Assembly (NCBI RefSeq): GCF_003024385.1 | Contig: NZ_PVZN01000001.1 | Location: 248,001-312,000, forward strand | Direction: 5' to 3' | Source of the DNA: Pseudomonas sp. BBP2017 | Lineage (GTDB): Bacteria > Pseudomonadota > Gammaproteobacteria > Pseudomonadales > Pseudomonadaceae | DNA length: 64,000 nucleotides | In this document: piece by piece, positions 32,323 through 45,500 of the stretch | Layout: each line of letters opens with the position of its first letter | Position numbering within the stretch: the stretch's first letter is position 1 | Position numbers and translations under genes: made by a program | The notes under the pieces: model-generated | Seen by the model: the letters and a program-made list of their open reading frames with translations, nothing else | The model's database searches: none | What the model was told of the DNA's origin: nothing

Positions 32323-32449
32323 TCCTTCGTACCGGGGCCGCAGATGCGGCCCACCACCGACAAGCCGCATGAGCCAGCACAAGCATTTGCCTAAGTGCCC
32401 CCACGAACGTATCGTCGCGCGCCATTCACTCACAAAAGGAATTTGACTC

Positions 32450-32896
32450 GTGCCAGCGCACCGCATTCGCGCCCTCGCCCTGTGTGTCTTTCATCATCAA
32501 GGAAAGATTCTGGTTAACCGGTTTTACGACGCCGAATCCAATCAGACCCTGTTTCGCCCCATCGGCGGCGGCATCGATTTCGGTGAACGAAGCGTTGATG
32601 CCATTGCCAGAGAAGTGCAGGAAGAACTGAACCAGTCGATCACCGACGTTCGTCTGCTCGGCACCCTGGAGAGCATCTTCACCTACGCCGGTAAACCCGG
32701 GCACGAGATTGTCCAGGTCTATGACGCAAGGTTCAGCGACATGAACCTTTACCAACAACCCTGGTTGATTGGCCACGAAAGCGATGGCGCGCCGTTCAAG
32801 GCCATGTGGTGTGACAGTTCAAGCTTTACAGATACATCACCGCTGGTTCCTGAGGGGCTTCACGATCTGCTCAAGGCAGTTTCGCTGTTGCAATGA
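32450..32896 (+). CDS. Nudix hydrolase
   Basis: Protein of 148 residues with a Nudix box: G-x5-E-x7-R-E-V-x-E-E-L, seen in GGIDFGERSVDAIAREVQEE. It hydrolyses a nucleoside diphosphate linked to another group; the substrate is unknown. The start is a GTG at 32450 with AAAGGAAT upstream. No co-transcribed partner. Confidence 0.9.
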   Translation: MPAHRIRALALCVFHHQGKILVNRFYDAESNQTLFRPIGGGIDFGERSVDAIAREVQEELNQSITDVRLLGTLESIFTYAGKPGHEIVQVYDARFSDMNLYQQPWLIGHESDGAPFKAMWCDSSSFTDTSPLVPEGLHDLLKAVSLLQ

Positions 32897-32953
32897 GATT
32901 CTGGGGCCGTTGCACGGCCCATCGCAGGCAAGCCAGCGCCTACAGGTTTCGCG

Positions 32954-34018
32954 CTAGTACCCGGTCATTTCGAGGTAGCCCCTCCCGCCCACGCTACCGC
33001 TGATGCGCACCGGGCCCTCCCAATACGGGAAGCTGGTGTGCATCCACGCTTTCGGTTCCAGCGCATCAAGCTGCACATCGACACCCTGACTCGGCACCTG
33101 CACGCGCCAGCGAGTGGGCATCTCAACGCCGTTGTCCTGCTTTGTCCAGGCCAGGGCCTGAAGCTGGATTTGTTCGCCTTGCAGGGCCTGGGCCTGCCCT
33201 TGTGCGCTGATCCAGGTGCCGGCACGGTAGGGTGTACCAGCGCTCTCGCGCACGCGAAACAGCATCAGTTTCGCGCCGCTGTCCAGGTGCAGGGAAAACC
33301 AGTCCCACCCTGATTGCCCGGCAGCCAACGGCTGGCTGCTCCATTCGCGGTCAAGCCAGGCGTTGCCGGTGACCGCCACCCGCTGATCTTCGCGTTCGAC
33401 CTCGCCACTGACCTGGTAGAACGGCTGGCTGTAATAGTAGGACGCCTGGCCCTTGCCGGATTTTTCGCTGTAGCCCTGTGCGCCATGCAGCACCAGCGGG
33501 CCAGTGCTCAGCAGGGTCAAGCGGTAAGCAAAACCCTCGCCGCTGGCGGTCATGCGCAATTGCCCGATGTCATCACTGCCCTGCAGCGACCAGTCATTGA
33601 TCCAGGCTCGAAACGGCTGGGTTTCGACACCCGCCTGGCCGATACCGCCGCGCGCCAGGGTCTCACTGGACTGATGGCCGCCAGGACCGGTCAGCGCCGC
33701 ATGGCCCATCCACAGGTTCGGGCTGCTCCAGTCGGCGGTTTCCGCGCCGGTGCGCAAGGCTGAACGGAACAAGGTCCACTGTGCGCCCCACTCACGTCCC
33801 TGGCTGTCCTTGAGATTGGCGGTGACGTACCACCACTCGATACGAAAGCCATTGTGCGCACCGTGGTCGCGAGGAAACGCCAGTGCATGATTGCGCGTCA
33901 CCTGCTTGAAGGCGTTCGCGTCCTGACCTAATCCGGCAAAGCTTTTGTCAGCCGGCTCAGGCTGGTCACAACCGCTCAGCAGCAACAAGGCCATCAATCC
34001 CCAGGCTTCAGGCTTCAT
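32954..34018 (-). CDS. AttH/CrtC-like lipocalin-type lipoprotein
   Basis: Protein of 354 residues with a lipobox (LLSGC, Cys about 17). It has a two-domain AttH/CrtC-type lipocalin fold: HNGFRIEWWYVTANL and WLDREWSSQPLAAGQSGWDW are characteristic. It is encoded with an ABC ATPase and FtsX-type permease, and its ATG lies inside the last codons of the permease (11-base overlap). The trio resembles the attEFGH-type system. It may handle or export a hydrophobic molecule at the envelope. Confidence 0.88.
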   Translation of the reverse strand: MKPEAWGLMALLLLSGCDQPEPADKSFAGLGQDANAFKQVTRNHALAFPRDHGAHNGFRIEWWYVTANLKDSQGREWGAQWTLFRSALRTGAETADWSSPNLWMGHAALTGPGGHQSSETLARGGIGQAGVETQPFRAWINDWSLQGSDDIGQLRMTASGEGFAYRLTLLSTGPLVLHGAQGYSEKSGKGQASYYYSQPFYQVSGEVEREDQRVAVTGNAWLDREWSSQPLAAGQSGWDWFSLHLDSGAKLMLFRVRESAGTPYRAGTWISAQGQAQALQGEQIQLQALAWTKQDNGVEMPTRWRVQVPSQGVDVQLDALEPKAWMHTSFPYWEGPVRISGSVGGRGYLEMTGY

Positions 34019-36470
34019 CGGAAAATTGCCTCAATAACTCACTCGGCTGTCGCCGCGCCAATTGCCACAACGGCCAGACGCTGGCCAGCAGGCTGGTCAA
34101 CAGCCCCAGCAAGGCCAGTTGCAGCAGTTGCCCGGGAAAGACATGCAGCGGCAAACGCCAACCAAACGCCTGGACGTTGACCACCGCCACCAGACACCAG
34201 GCGAGCAGCAAACCCAAGGGGACCGCCAGCAGCACGGTGAGGCTGCTCAACATCAGGGTCTGAGCGAGCGACAGCCAGACCAGTTGCCTGCGCCGCACAC
34301 CCAGCGCCCAAAGCGGCGCCAGTTGGCCTAGGCGGCTCTGGCTCAAGCTCAGCAGACTGATGAACAGCGCCACGCCAGCAACACCGAGCGTCAGGCTGTT
34401 GAGCGCAGACGTTGCAGCAAAGGTGCGGCTGAAGACTTCAGTCGACCAACGCTTCAAGGTGGCTTGCTCGACCACACGACTGTCGTCCAGGGCAAAGCGC
34501 TGTTGCAGTTCGGCTTTGAGCAACGGGACACGCTCGCTACCCAGGTTCAGGCTGATGTTGCTCAGGTTCGCCTCAGACCGATGCCGACGCAGCCAGTCGG
34601 CGTTGACCAGCAGATGGCCTTGGGGATTGCCATAGTCCGCGTAGATGCCGACCACGGTCATGGTTTGCGCGGGCTCGACCGGCAGTTGAAGACTGTCGCC
34701 CAACTGCACGTTCAGGCGCCGCGCCAACTGTTCACTGAGCATGAGCGCACGACCGCGCGCCAGTTGCTCCCAGGCCTGCGCGCTGTGTTCCAGCAACGGC
34801 CAGCGTGTGCGATAGCCGGGGTGATCGATGATGCCCTGGACCTGTACTGGCCACTCCTGCAGGTGTAGTTCAACACGCCAGCTTGGCAGCACCGCGCTGA
34901 TGCCCGGCTGCTCGCCGAGCCATTCTCTGATCTGCTCAGCCTGCGCGTTATCCCGAGGCGTGACATAGAGATCGGCTGCCAGACGCTGATCGAGCCAGCC
35001 GGTAAATGTCTTGCGAAAGCCCTCGGTCATGCTGCCCACGCCGACACTGGCGGCCAGCGCCAGCAGCAAGGCCATCAGCGCCAGACTCAACGCCGGCAGT
35101 TGCTGGCGACTGTCGGCGATGAACCACTGCGTCAATGGCCGTCGGCAAAAGCGTGCCAGCCAGGCCAACGCACCCTCAAGCAACGTCGGCAACAGCAGCG
35201 CTGCGGCCAGCAGCAGCACCGCGAGCAAGATGAATGCACTGGACAGGCTGGCCCCGAACCGCCAACAGGCGAGCGCCACCAGCAGCAAAAGCCCCGCTGC
35301 AATTGCTTGCCGTCGCAACCACGGCCCCTGGGCCAACCGCCAGGCCTGTGGTTGCGCTAACACCAGCAGTGGCAGACGGGCCGCGCGCAACACACTGCTC
35401 AGACCAGCGATCAGGGCACCGCACACACTCACCAGCACCCCGGCCAACCACCACCAGGCCGGCAGACTCAGTTGTCCGGCAACCTGGGCGCCATACAAGC
35501 CACGCAAGCTGGTGGCGAAATCGGGCAGCAACAAGGCGGCCAACACATAGCCGCTGGCGACCCCGGCCAAACCACCCAGCACCGCGAACACGCCCAGCTC
35601 CAGCGTCAGGCCGATCAACACCATGCTCAAGCTGATACCGCAGGCACGCAGGGTACGAATCAGGCCACGGCGCTGTTCCAGTGCCAGGCCAATGGCGGCG
35701 TGGGCGATAAACAGCCCGACGACAAAGGCCAACAGACCGAGCGCGGTGAGATTGAGGTGAAAGCTGTCGGTCAGGCGTTGCAGGCCGCCATCATCATCGG
35801 GTGGTTGCAGCTTGAGGCGGGCAGCAAGAGTGGCGGGCAATGGCGCCTTATCATCTGCCAGCAGCAGCCGCGACAGCTGCCCCGGTACTTGCAGCAAGGT
35901 CTGGGCATGACCGATATCCACGATGATCACGCCTGGCGCCAACTGTGGCTTGAGGACGAAAGGTGGCAACACCTGGCCGTCACTGCTGACAGCTTGATCC
36001 GCCGCTTGCTTGCCCAGTTGCTGCAGGGTGTCCGGGCCAACCCAGGCTTGCCCAGGGGTGCCGATGAACGCCTGCAGATCGAAGTCTTGCATACGGGTGC
36101 CGGCGACGCTCGCTGCCGCTGGCAGGCTCAGCGGTTCGATGCCGATCAGGCGCACCGTCAGCGGCCGCTCACCGGCAAAGCGCAAACGGCCTTCCACTAC
36201 CGGGGATACCGGCCAGCCAAGCTGGCGCAGTTGCAGGTACAGCGACTGTTCGAAGCGCTCTGCGCCGCGCGCCACCAGCTGCGCTTGCACAGGGCCGGTC
36301 AATAGTGCACTGGCACGGGCATAGTCATTGCGCGCCTGGCTGTTCAAGGCCTGAACCCCGGTCCACAGCGCCGTGGCCAGCCACAACCCGGTAAACAGGC
36401 TAAAAAACTGCAAACGATGGCGCCACCAATGGCTGAGCAGCGCCTGCAGGGCTATCAATAAGGCGTTCAT
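34008..36470 (-). CDS. FtsX-family ABC transporter permease
   Basis: Inner-membrane protein of 820 residues with two FtsX-like permease domains: membrane helices near 20-40, 245-400 (several), 425-475 and the last 150 residues, with large extracytoplasmic loops between. This is the MacB/LolE-type 'mechanotransmission' architecture in its ten-helix form. The ATG at 36470 overlaps the ATPase stop (ATGA). It is coupled downstream to the AttH-like lipoprotein. Confidence 0.88.
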   Translation of the reverse strand: MNALLIALQALLSHWWRHRLQFFSLFTGLWLATALWTGVQALNSQARNDYARASALLTGPVQAQLVARGAERFEQSLYLQLRQLGWPVSPVVEGRLRFAGERPLTVRLIGIEPLSLPAAASVAGTRMQDFDLQAFIGTPGQAWVGPDTLQQLGKQAADQAVSSDGQVLPPFVLKPQLAPGVIIVDIGHAQTLLQVPGQLSRLLLADDKAPLPATLAARLKLQPPDDDGGLQRLTDSFHLNLTALGLLAFVVGLFIAHAAIGLALEQRRGLIRTLRACGISLSMVLIGLTLELGVFAVLGGLAGVASGYVLAALLLPDFATSLRGLYGAQVAGQLSLPAWWWLAGVLVSVCGALIAGLSSVLRAARLPLLVLAQPQAWRLAQGPWLRRQAIAAGLLLLVALACWRFGASLSSAFILLAVLLLAAALLLPTLLEGALAWLARFCRRPLTQWFIADSRQQLPALSLALMALLLALAASVGVGSMTEGFRKTFTGWLDQRLAADLYVTPRDNAQAEQIREWLGEQPGISAVLPSWRVELHLQEWPVQVQGIIDHPGYRTRWPLLEHSAQAWEQLARGRALMLSEQLARRLNVQLGDSLQLPVEPAQTMTVVGIYADYGNPQGHLLVNADWLRRHRSEANLSNISLNLGSERVPLLKAELQQRFALDDSRVVEQATLKRWSTEVFSRTFAATSALNSLTLGVAGVALFISLLSLSQSRLGQLAPLWALGVRRRQLVWLSLAQTLMLSSLTVLLAVPLGLLLAWCLVAVVNVQAFGWRLPLHVFPGQLLQLALLGLLTSLLASVWPLWQLARRQPSELLRQFSDEA

Positions 36471-37135
36471 CAGGGCTTCTCGACCTGCACCCGGCCGGCA
36501 TGCAGGAAACACCTTTGCTCCAGACGCGCGGCCAAGCGCTGGCTGTGGGTCACCATCAATACGCTACTGCCGGCCTCGGCGACCAGTTGCAACATCAGGC
36601 CCAGCACTTGATCGCTGCTGGCCTCATCGAGGCTGCCGGTGGGTTCGTCGGCCAGCAACAACCCAGGTCGCCCCGCCAGCGCCCGACCGATGGCGACGCG
36701 CTGTTGCTGGCCACCGGACAGCTGCTCCGGGTAGCGTTGCAACAACTCTGTCAGCCCCAGGCGTTCGCTCAGATAGTCCAGCCATTGCTGATCGTGGCGT
36801 CCGGCCAGCCTTGCCTGAAACGCCAGGTTGGCAGCCACATCCAGGCTGCTGATCAGGTTGTATTGCTGGAACACCAGGCCGATGCCTTCCCGGCGCCAGC
36901 GCGCCAGGGCAGACTCCGAACGACCGCCCAGAGGCTGATCGTCGATCAGGATGCACCCGCTGTCAGCGCGGTCGAGCCCCGCGAGCAGGTGCAGCAAGGT
37001 ACTTTTACCGCTGCCCGACTCGCCCATCAACGCCAGGCTGCTGCCCCGCGCCAGACGCAAGTCGACGCCCTGCAGCACCGGCAACGTACCCTGGGCGGTA
37101 ATGAACGACTTGCGCAACTGTTCGACGACCAGCAT
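36470..37135 (-). CDS. ABC transporter ATPase of the FtsX/AttH system
   Basis: Protein of 221 residues of the LolD/MacB ATPase type: Walker [10 protein letters not shown], signature [15 protein letters not shown], Walker [13 protein letters not shown]. First gene of the three-gene operon with the permease and lipoprotein. The ATG at 37135 is used; a TTG one codon upstream is the alternative. Confidence 0.9.
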   Translation of the reverse strand: MLVVEQLRKSFITAQGTLPVLQGVDLRLARGSSLALMGESGSGKSTLLHLLAGLDRADSGCILIDDQPLGGRSESALARWRREGIGLVFQQYNLISSLDVAANLAFQARLAGRHDQQWLDYLSERLGLTELLQRYPEQLSGGQQQRVAIGRALAGRPGLLLADEPTGSLDEASSDQVLGLMLQLVAEAGSSVLMVTHSQRLAARLEQRCFLHAGRVQVEKP

Positions 37136-37205
37136 CAACGGCTACCCGAAAGCTCCAAGCAATAGGAATAGCAGTGTTCTCAGGCTTTGCCCATTGATAC
37201 CCCCA

Positions 37206-37847
37206 CTACGCAGCTTGCCTGCGCATAGTGAGAATGGCTGCGCCGAAGAAGATGAACGTTGAACCAACCGCCCTGCTCACCCACAGTGAAAACCGCGGCC
37301 GGGTCAGTACCCCCTTGGCCCGGGAAGCCAACGCTGCATACAGGGTCAGGGAGGTCAGCGACAAGGCCATGAAGATCGACGTGAGCAGCAGAAATTGCGG
37401 CAGCAATGCGCCACTCTGGTCAATGAACTGTGGGAACAGCGCCGAGAAAAACATGGTCGCCTTGGGGTTGGTGGCAGCGGTCAGGAAGGCCGATTTGAAC
37501 AGCTTCAGGCGCGATGGTTTGCTGACGTGCTGATTGCCCGCAACATCGGCCGCCAGCATTGGCGTCTTCTTGAACAACTGCTTGGCGCCCAGATAAAACA
37601 GATAGCCAGCCCCGGCAATCTTCACAACGTTGAACATCCACTCAGAACTGGCAAGCAAAGCGCCCAACCCCAGCATTGCCGCTGCCGACAGGCAGAACAG
37701 TCCGCACGCATTGCCCAGCGAAGACCACAGTGCAGCTCGCGGACCATAGGCCAGGCTGTTGTTGATCGCCATCAGAGTGGCAGGACCTGGGCTGGCGATG
37801 GCGATCGCAGCAACCAGCACATAAGCAAGAATCGAGTGAACATCCAT
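37206..37847 (-). CDS. LysE/RhtB-family amino acid exporter
   Basis: Membrane protein of 213 residues with about six helices and the family motif IASPGPATLMAINNSLAYGP near residue 18. Homologues export homoserine, threonine, leucine or other amino acids; the specificity is unknown. It stands alone, 71 bases upstream of the ABC operon on the same strand. Confidence 0.88.
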   Translation of the reverse strand: MDVHSILAYVLVAAIAIASPGPATLMAINNSLAYGPRAALWSSLGNACGLFCLSAAAMLGLGALLASSEWMFNVVKIAGAGYLFYLGAKQLFKKTPMLAADVAGNQHVSKPSRLKLFKSAFLTAATNPKATMFFSALFPQFIDQSGALLPQFLLLTSIFMALSLTSLTLYAALASRAKGVLTRPRFSLWVSRAVGSTFIFFGAAILTMRRQAA

Positions 37848-40465
<2,618 letters not shown>

Positions 40466-40499
40466 GCGCAACGCCGCAGTCTGACAAGGCCACAAAAAA

Positions 40500-40535
40500 C
40501 GCCCCGACCTGGACCTTCAGGTTGGGGCGCTTTCA
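40500..40535 (+). terminator. Terminator after katG
   Basis: CGCCCCGACCTG (40500-40511) pairs with CAGGTTGGGGCG (40518-40529) with one G-T pair, preceded by AAAAAA and followed by CTTTC. Likely works in both directions. Confidence 0.75.
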
Positions 40536-40693
40536 TTCTGATCCGTATTTTTCTGCGCCATCTGAATCTGTAATGAAAACCCTGACACGCCGACAATGAA
40601 GCCCCTACAAGGCACCTTTCACAGTGTGCCTGATCAGGTGGCTGGGTGATCTGCAGCGCCTGTTGCCTCTTTCCTGTTCAATTCGGAGTTCAT

Positions 40694-40777
40694 ATGGGCA
40701 AGCTTGCGCTTTTTGTCGTTGGTTTTCTGGTGCTGGCTATTGGGATTGGCGCATTAGGGACGATTTCGCCGTTGTAG
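40694..40777 (+). CDS. Candidate 27-residue membrane protein
   Basis: A short frame encodes MGKLALFVVGFLVLAIGIGA and seven more residues. It is almost entirely one membrane helix with a charged start (K3) and a polar end. GGAG lies six bases before the ATG. It sits alone in the 400-base gap between katG and the Ppx/GppA gene. Too short for usual gene calling. The ribosome site and uninterrupted helix support it; conservation is unknown. Confidence 0.5.
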   Translation: MGKLALFVVGFLVLAIGIGALGTISPL

Positions 40778-40865
40778 GGGCTGTCATCTTCGCGTCATCG
40801 ATCGGCTGGCAAGATCATCGCAAACGCTTTTGAGCGTTGACTGATGAACCTGCAAGGAACGCTCG

Positions 40866-41804
40866 ATGAAAAGCGATACCTCCCTGTTTGCGGCGATTGA
40901 CCTGGGGTCCAATGCGTTTCGCATGATGATCGGCCAGCCGGTCAAACGGAACCGCCAATGGATTATCGAAGAAGTGAAATCCTTGCGCGAACCGGTTCGC
41001 CTGGCCGAAGGTCTGCACAATGGCGCCCTGGACGAGCTGGCGCTGGACCGAGGCTGGCAAGCACTCGCCCGCTTTGGCAAAAAACTGCGCGGTTTCGAGC
41101 CTGGACGTGTACGCGCAGTGGCTACCAGCGCCGTGCGTGAAGCCGTCAATGCCAAACTCTTCTTGAGCGATGCCCAGCGCCACCTGGGCTTTCCCATCGA
41201 CGTCATTTCCGGCCAGGAAGAAGCCCAGCTGGTGTATGCCGGGGTCAGCCATCGCATCCCTGCTGCCGATACGCTGCGCCTGGTGGTGGACATCGGTGGT
41301 GGCTCCACCGAGTTGATCCTGGGCCGGGGTCAGCAGGCACTGCTGAGCGAAAGCCTGAGCATCGGCAGCGGCATCTGGAGTACGCGTTTTTTTCCCGGCG
41401 GTGAGGTTCGCGCTCAGGCTCTGCTGGACGCTGAGCGCACCGCTACCTTGCAATTCGAGAAAGTCGCCCGGCGCTATCGTCACGTGGGTTGGCAGCAGGC
41501 AATTGGCTCTTCCGGCACTGCGCGAATGCTGGCCAAAGTGCTCAGGGCCAATGCCTTGAACGACTGTGGCGAAGGCGGTATCACCTACCGCGGCCTGTTG
41601 CGCCTGTCAGTGCTGCTACTGGAAGCGGGGCACGTCAACAGCACCCGCCTGGGCGGCCTGCACCCCCATCGCCAGAGCGCCCTGCCGGGTGGACTGGCGA
41701 TCATGTTGGCGGCGTTCAAAGCCTTCGGGATTACCGAGATGATGCCGTCAGAGCCTGGGTTGCGGTTTGGCGTGCTGCATGGGTTGATGCTTAACCGCGC
41801 GTAA
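40866..41804 (+). CDS. Ppx/GppA-family phosphatase
   Basis: Protein of 312 residues with the actin-like phosphatase fold: AAIDLGSNAFRMMIGQ (phosphate 1 loop), VISGQEEAQLVYAGV and LVVDIGGGSTELILGRG (phosphate 2). It has only the two N-terminal domains and lacks the HD-like C-terminal part of full exopolyphosphatases (about 500 residues). It may hydrolyse polyphosphate or pppGpp. The SD AAGGAACGCTCG precedes the ATG. Confidence 0.9.
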   Translation: MKSDTSLFAAIDLGSNAFRMMIGQPVKRNRQWIIEEVKSLREPVRLAEGLHNGALDELALDRGWQALARFGKKLRGFEPGRVRAVATSAVREAVNAKLFLSDAQRHLGFPIDVISGQEEAQLVYAGVSHRIPAADTLRLVVDIGGGSTELILGRGQQALLSESLSIGSGIWSTRFFPGGEVRAQALLDAERTATLQFEKVARRYRHVGWQQAIGSSGTARMLAKVLRANALNDCGEGGITYRGLLRLSVLLLEAGHVNSTRLGGLHPHRQSALPGGLAIMLAAFKAFGITEMMPSEPGLRFGVLHGLMLNRA

Positions 41805-41899
41805 CTTGAGCACACTGGCGGGATGGGCTCGCGGGCCAAACTCCGCACCCTCGACATTTGGCCTATCCTTCTATGCGACCCGCCACAGTGGATATAACA

Positions 41900-42571
41900 A
41901 TGCCCGCGCCCGAAGTCAGCCTCCTGCAGAGCTGGCACCATAACGCCCGCGCCTGGATCGAAGCCATCCGTAGCGGCGCCATCGAAAGCCGCCTGAAGGT
42001 CACCGATCAGGCCATCCTCCTGGCGGTGCTGGGGCGCCAGCCCGAGCATGTGCTTGACCTCGGCTGTGGTGAGGGCTGGCTGCTGCGTGCCCTGGCCGAA
42101 CGCGGCATCAAGGCGGTCGGGGTCGATGGCGATGCAACCCTGGTCGAAGCAGCGCGGGCAGCAGGCAGTTCGCCGGTGCATCAGGCCAATTACGATGCGT
42201 TGGTAGATGCCCAGGTAAACATCGGCAGCAACTACGACCTGATCTGCGCCAACTTCGCCCTGCTGCATCAGGACATCATCCCGCTGCTCGCGGCGATGAA
42301 CGCCCTGCTCGTCCCTGGCGGTGCGCTGGTGATCCAGACGCTTCATCCCTGGACTGCGGCGGCGGGCGACTATCAGGATGGTTGGCGCGTGGAGACCTTT
42401 GCCGACTTCCAGGGCCAGTGGCAACCCATGCCGTGGTACATGCGCACCTTGTCCAGTTGGTTCAATGCACTGGACATGGCCGGTTTTCGCCTGGTTGGCC
42501 TGCAGGAGCCGCAGCACCCGCAAAGCCTTGTGCCGCAGTCGCTGCTGCTGGTGGCCGAGCAGCGCGACTGA
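41900..42571 (+). CDS. SAM-dependent methyltransferase
   Basis: Protein of 223 residues with the class I methyltransferase motif VLDLGCGEGWLLRAL (motif I) and YDLICANFALLH further on. The substrate is unknown. I start at the ATG at 41900 (MPAPEVSLLQSW); an in-frame ATG at 41873 is possible and no start has a strong ribosome site. The following gene is convergent with 13 bases between stops. Confidence 0.88.
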   Translation: MPAPEVSLLQSWHHNARAWIEAIRSGAIESRLKVTDQAILLAVLGRQPEHVLDLGCGEGWLLRALAERGIKAVGVDGDATLVEAARAAGSSPVHQANYDALVDAQVNIGSNYDLICANFALLHQDIIPLLAAMNALLVPGGALVIQTLHPWTAAAGDYQDGWRVETFADFQGQWQPMPWYMRTLSSWFNALDMAGFRLVGLQEPQHPQSLVPQSLLLVAEQRD

Positions 42572-42584
42572 AGCCATCACGCGG

Positions 42585-45500
42585 CTACGCCAACTGCTGC
42601 AACAACACCTCCAGCGGATGGCGCAATGTACGATCAGCCTGACGCTTGACCTGACTACGGCAAGAATACCCCGTCGCCAGCGCCTCCCCCTCCTTGTCCA
42701 GCTTGCCCGCCCAGGACTGCTCGAAGATGACCTTCGAGGTGTCCTGGTTGCGCGCTTCGTGGCCGTAGGTGCCAGACATGCCGCAGCAACCGGTGGCTTC
42801 AGTGGACAGCTTCAGGCCCAGACGGGCGAACACCTGCTCCCACTGGCGGGTACTGGCCGGGACGTTGGTCTTCTCGGTGCAGTGCGCCATCAGGCGATAA
42901 GTGGTGGTTGCCCGGGTCGGCTGCTCGGGCAGCACATCCATCAGCCACTCCTGTGGCAGCAACACTTTCGGGCAATCGCCCAGGCCCGGAACCTTCTGGT
43001 ACTCCTGGCGGTAGACCAGGGTCATGGCCGGATCCAGGCCCACCAAAGGCACACCGCAATCTGCCAGGGTACTGAGCTGACGGGCGTTGCGAATGGCCGC
43101 TTTGTTGAAGGCAGCGAGGAAACCCTGGACGTGCAGAGGCTTGCCGTTGGCGCTGTATGGCGCCAGGTAGATGCGCTGGCCGAGGCGGTAAGCCAAATCG
43201 ATAAAGGCTGCCAGCACCGGGGTTTCGAAATAGCGGGTAAACGCATCCTGAACCAGCACGATGCTGCGCTCGCGCTGGGCCGGGGTCAGTTCGCGCAGGG
43301 CCGGGATGCTGGCCACGCGTACGTTGCAGCGGGTCAACGTGGCTTGCAGGTTGTAACGGCTGATCAACGGGCTGTCGAGCATGCCGACATGCCGTTCCAA
43401 CAGTTTGCCGACCCACTTCGAGCCCATCACCGCGTTGTACAACCCAGGCGCATGCGCCAGGTACGGGATGCTGAATTCCAGCGAGCCAATCAGGTAGTCG
43501 CGCAGCGGCCGCTGGTAGCGCCCGTGGTACAGTTCCAGGAAGCGCGAGCGAAACTCCGGCACGTTGACCTTGATCGGGCACTGCCCCGCGCAAGACTTAC
43601 AGGCCAGGCAACCGGCCATGGCGTCGTAGACCTCATGGGAGAAGTCCGCTTCGCCCTTGCTGCGCGACAGGTTATTGCGCAGACGCGCCGGCAGGCCTTT
43701 GAGCCAGGCGACTTTACCCTGGGCAGTGGCCAGCACATCGATGTTGGCGGCGCCCTGCAAGCGCAGCCATTCGCGGATCAGCGAGGCGCGGCCCTTGGGC
43801 GAGTGCTGGCGTTCGCGGGTGGCTTTCCACGACGGGCACATGGCGTCGTTAGGGTCGTAGTTGTAGCAGGCGCCGTTGCCGTTGCAGTGCACGGCACTGC
43901 CGAAGCTTTGCCACACACGCTCGTCGATCTGCCGGTCGTAGTCGCCCCGCAGCGGTGCTTCGTTGACCTTGATCAGGCCCTGGGCACTGTCCGGCGGGGT
44001 GCAGATCTTGCCGGGGTTGAGCTGGTTGTGCGGGTCGAAGGCGCCCTTGAGCGCTTGCAGCGACGGGTACAGTTCACCGAAGTACTCCGGTACGTATTCC
44101 GAACGCAGGCCCTTGCCGTGCTCACCCCAGAGCAAGCCGCCATAGCGCAGGGTCAGCGCCGCCACGGCATCGGAAATCGGTTTGACCAGCGCCGCCTGGG
44201 CCGGGTCTTTCATATCCAGCGCCGGGCGCACGTGGAGCACGCCGGCATCGACGTGGCCGAACATGCCGTAAGCAAGGCCGTAACCGTCGAGCAAAGCACG
44301 AAACTCGGCAATGTAGTCGGCCAGTTGCTCCGGCGGCACCGCCGTGTCTTCCACGAACGGCTGCGGACGTACTTCGCCCTCGACGTTGCCGAGCAGGCCC
44401 ACCGAGCGCTTGCGCATGGTGTAGACCCGCGTCACCGCCTCGGCGCCTTCAGCCAGGGTGTGGCCCAGGCGCTCGACGCCTTGGTCAGCTTGCAGGTGGG
44501 CGACAAAGGCCTGCACCCGCGTATTCACTTCTGCCGGATCATCACCACAGAATTCCACCAGGTTGATGCCCAGGGTCGGACGCTCGGCATCGGCGGGGAA
44601 GTATTCGGCGACGCTGTGCCAGACGATGTCTTTCATCGCCAGCATCAGCACCTTGGAGTCGACCGTCTCGATCGACAGCGGCTTGTGCGCCATCAACGCG
44701 TTGGCGTCACGCAGGGCGTCCATGAAGCTGGTGTAGCGGACGTTGACCAATACCGCGTACTTGGGAATCGGCAGCACATTGAGCTTGGCCTCGACCACAT
44801 AGCCCAGCGAGCCTTCAGCGCCGCACAGCACGCTGTTGAGGTTGAAGCGGCCCTGCTCGTCGCGCAGGTGCGCCAGGTCGTACCCGGTCAGGCAGCGGTT
44901 GAGCTTGGGGAAAATCTGCTCGATCAGCTCGGCCCGGGTTTCCTGGATCTGCCGGGCAGTGCGATACACCTCACCGGCACGCCCGGGTTCGGCACAGGCT
45001 TGCTCCAGTTCCGCGTCGCTTAACGGGCGGGTGTGCAGACGTTGGCCGCCGAGCAGCACGCTGTGCAGCTCCAGCACATGATCACGGGTTTTACCGTAGG
45101 TGCAGCTGCCCTGGCCGCTGGCGTCGGTGTTGATCATGCCGCCGACGGTGGCGCGGTTGGAAGTGGAGAGTTCCGGGGCGAAAAACAGCCCGTGAGGTTT
45201 GAGCGCAGCATTGAGCTGGTCTTTGACCACACCGGCCTGGACCCGCACCCAACGTTCCTCGACGTTGATTTCGAGGATGCTGTTCATGTGCCGCGACAGG
45301 TCGACAACAATGCCGTCCGTCAGCGACTGGCCGTTGGTACCGGTGCCGCCACCGCGCGGGGTCAGCTTGACCGCCTTGAAGCGTGGCTCGGCCATCAGCG
45401 CGGCGATGCGCGCAACGTCCTCAGCGTCCTCAGGGAACACCGCCGCCTGGGGCAGGCGCTGGTAGATTGAATTGTCGGTCGCCAGCACGGTACGGGTAGC

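Noticed and set aside
42378..45023. 881-codon open frame antisense to ydiJ
   Set aside because: Composition is that of a codon-bias shadow (His-, Gln- and Arg-rich), and the sense frame encodes a complete FAD/Fe-S dehydrogenase.
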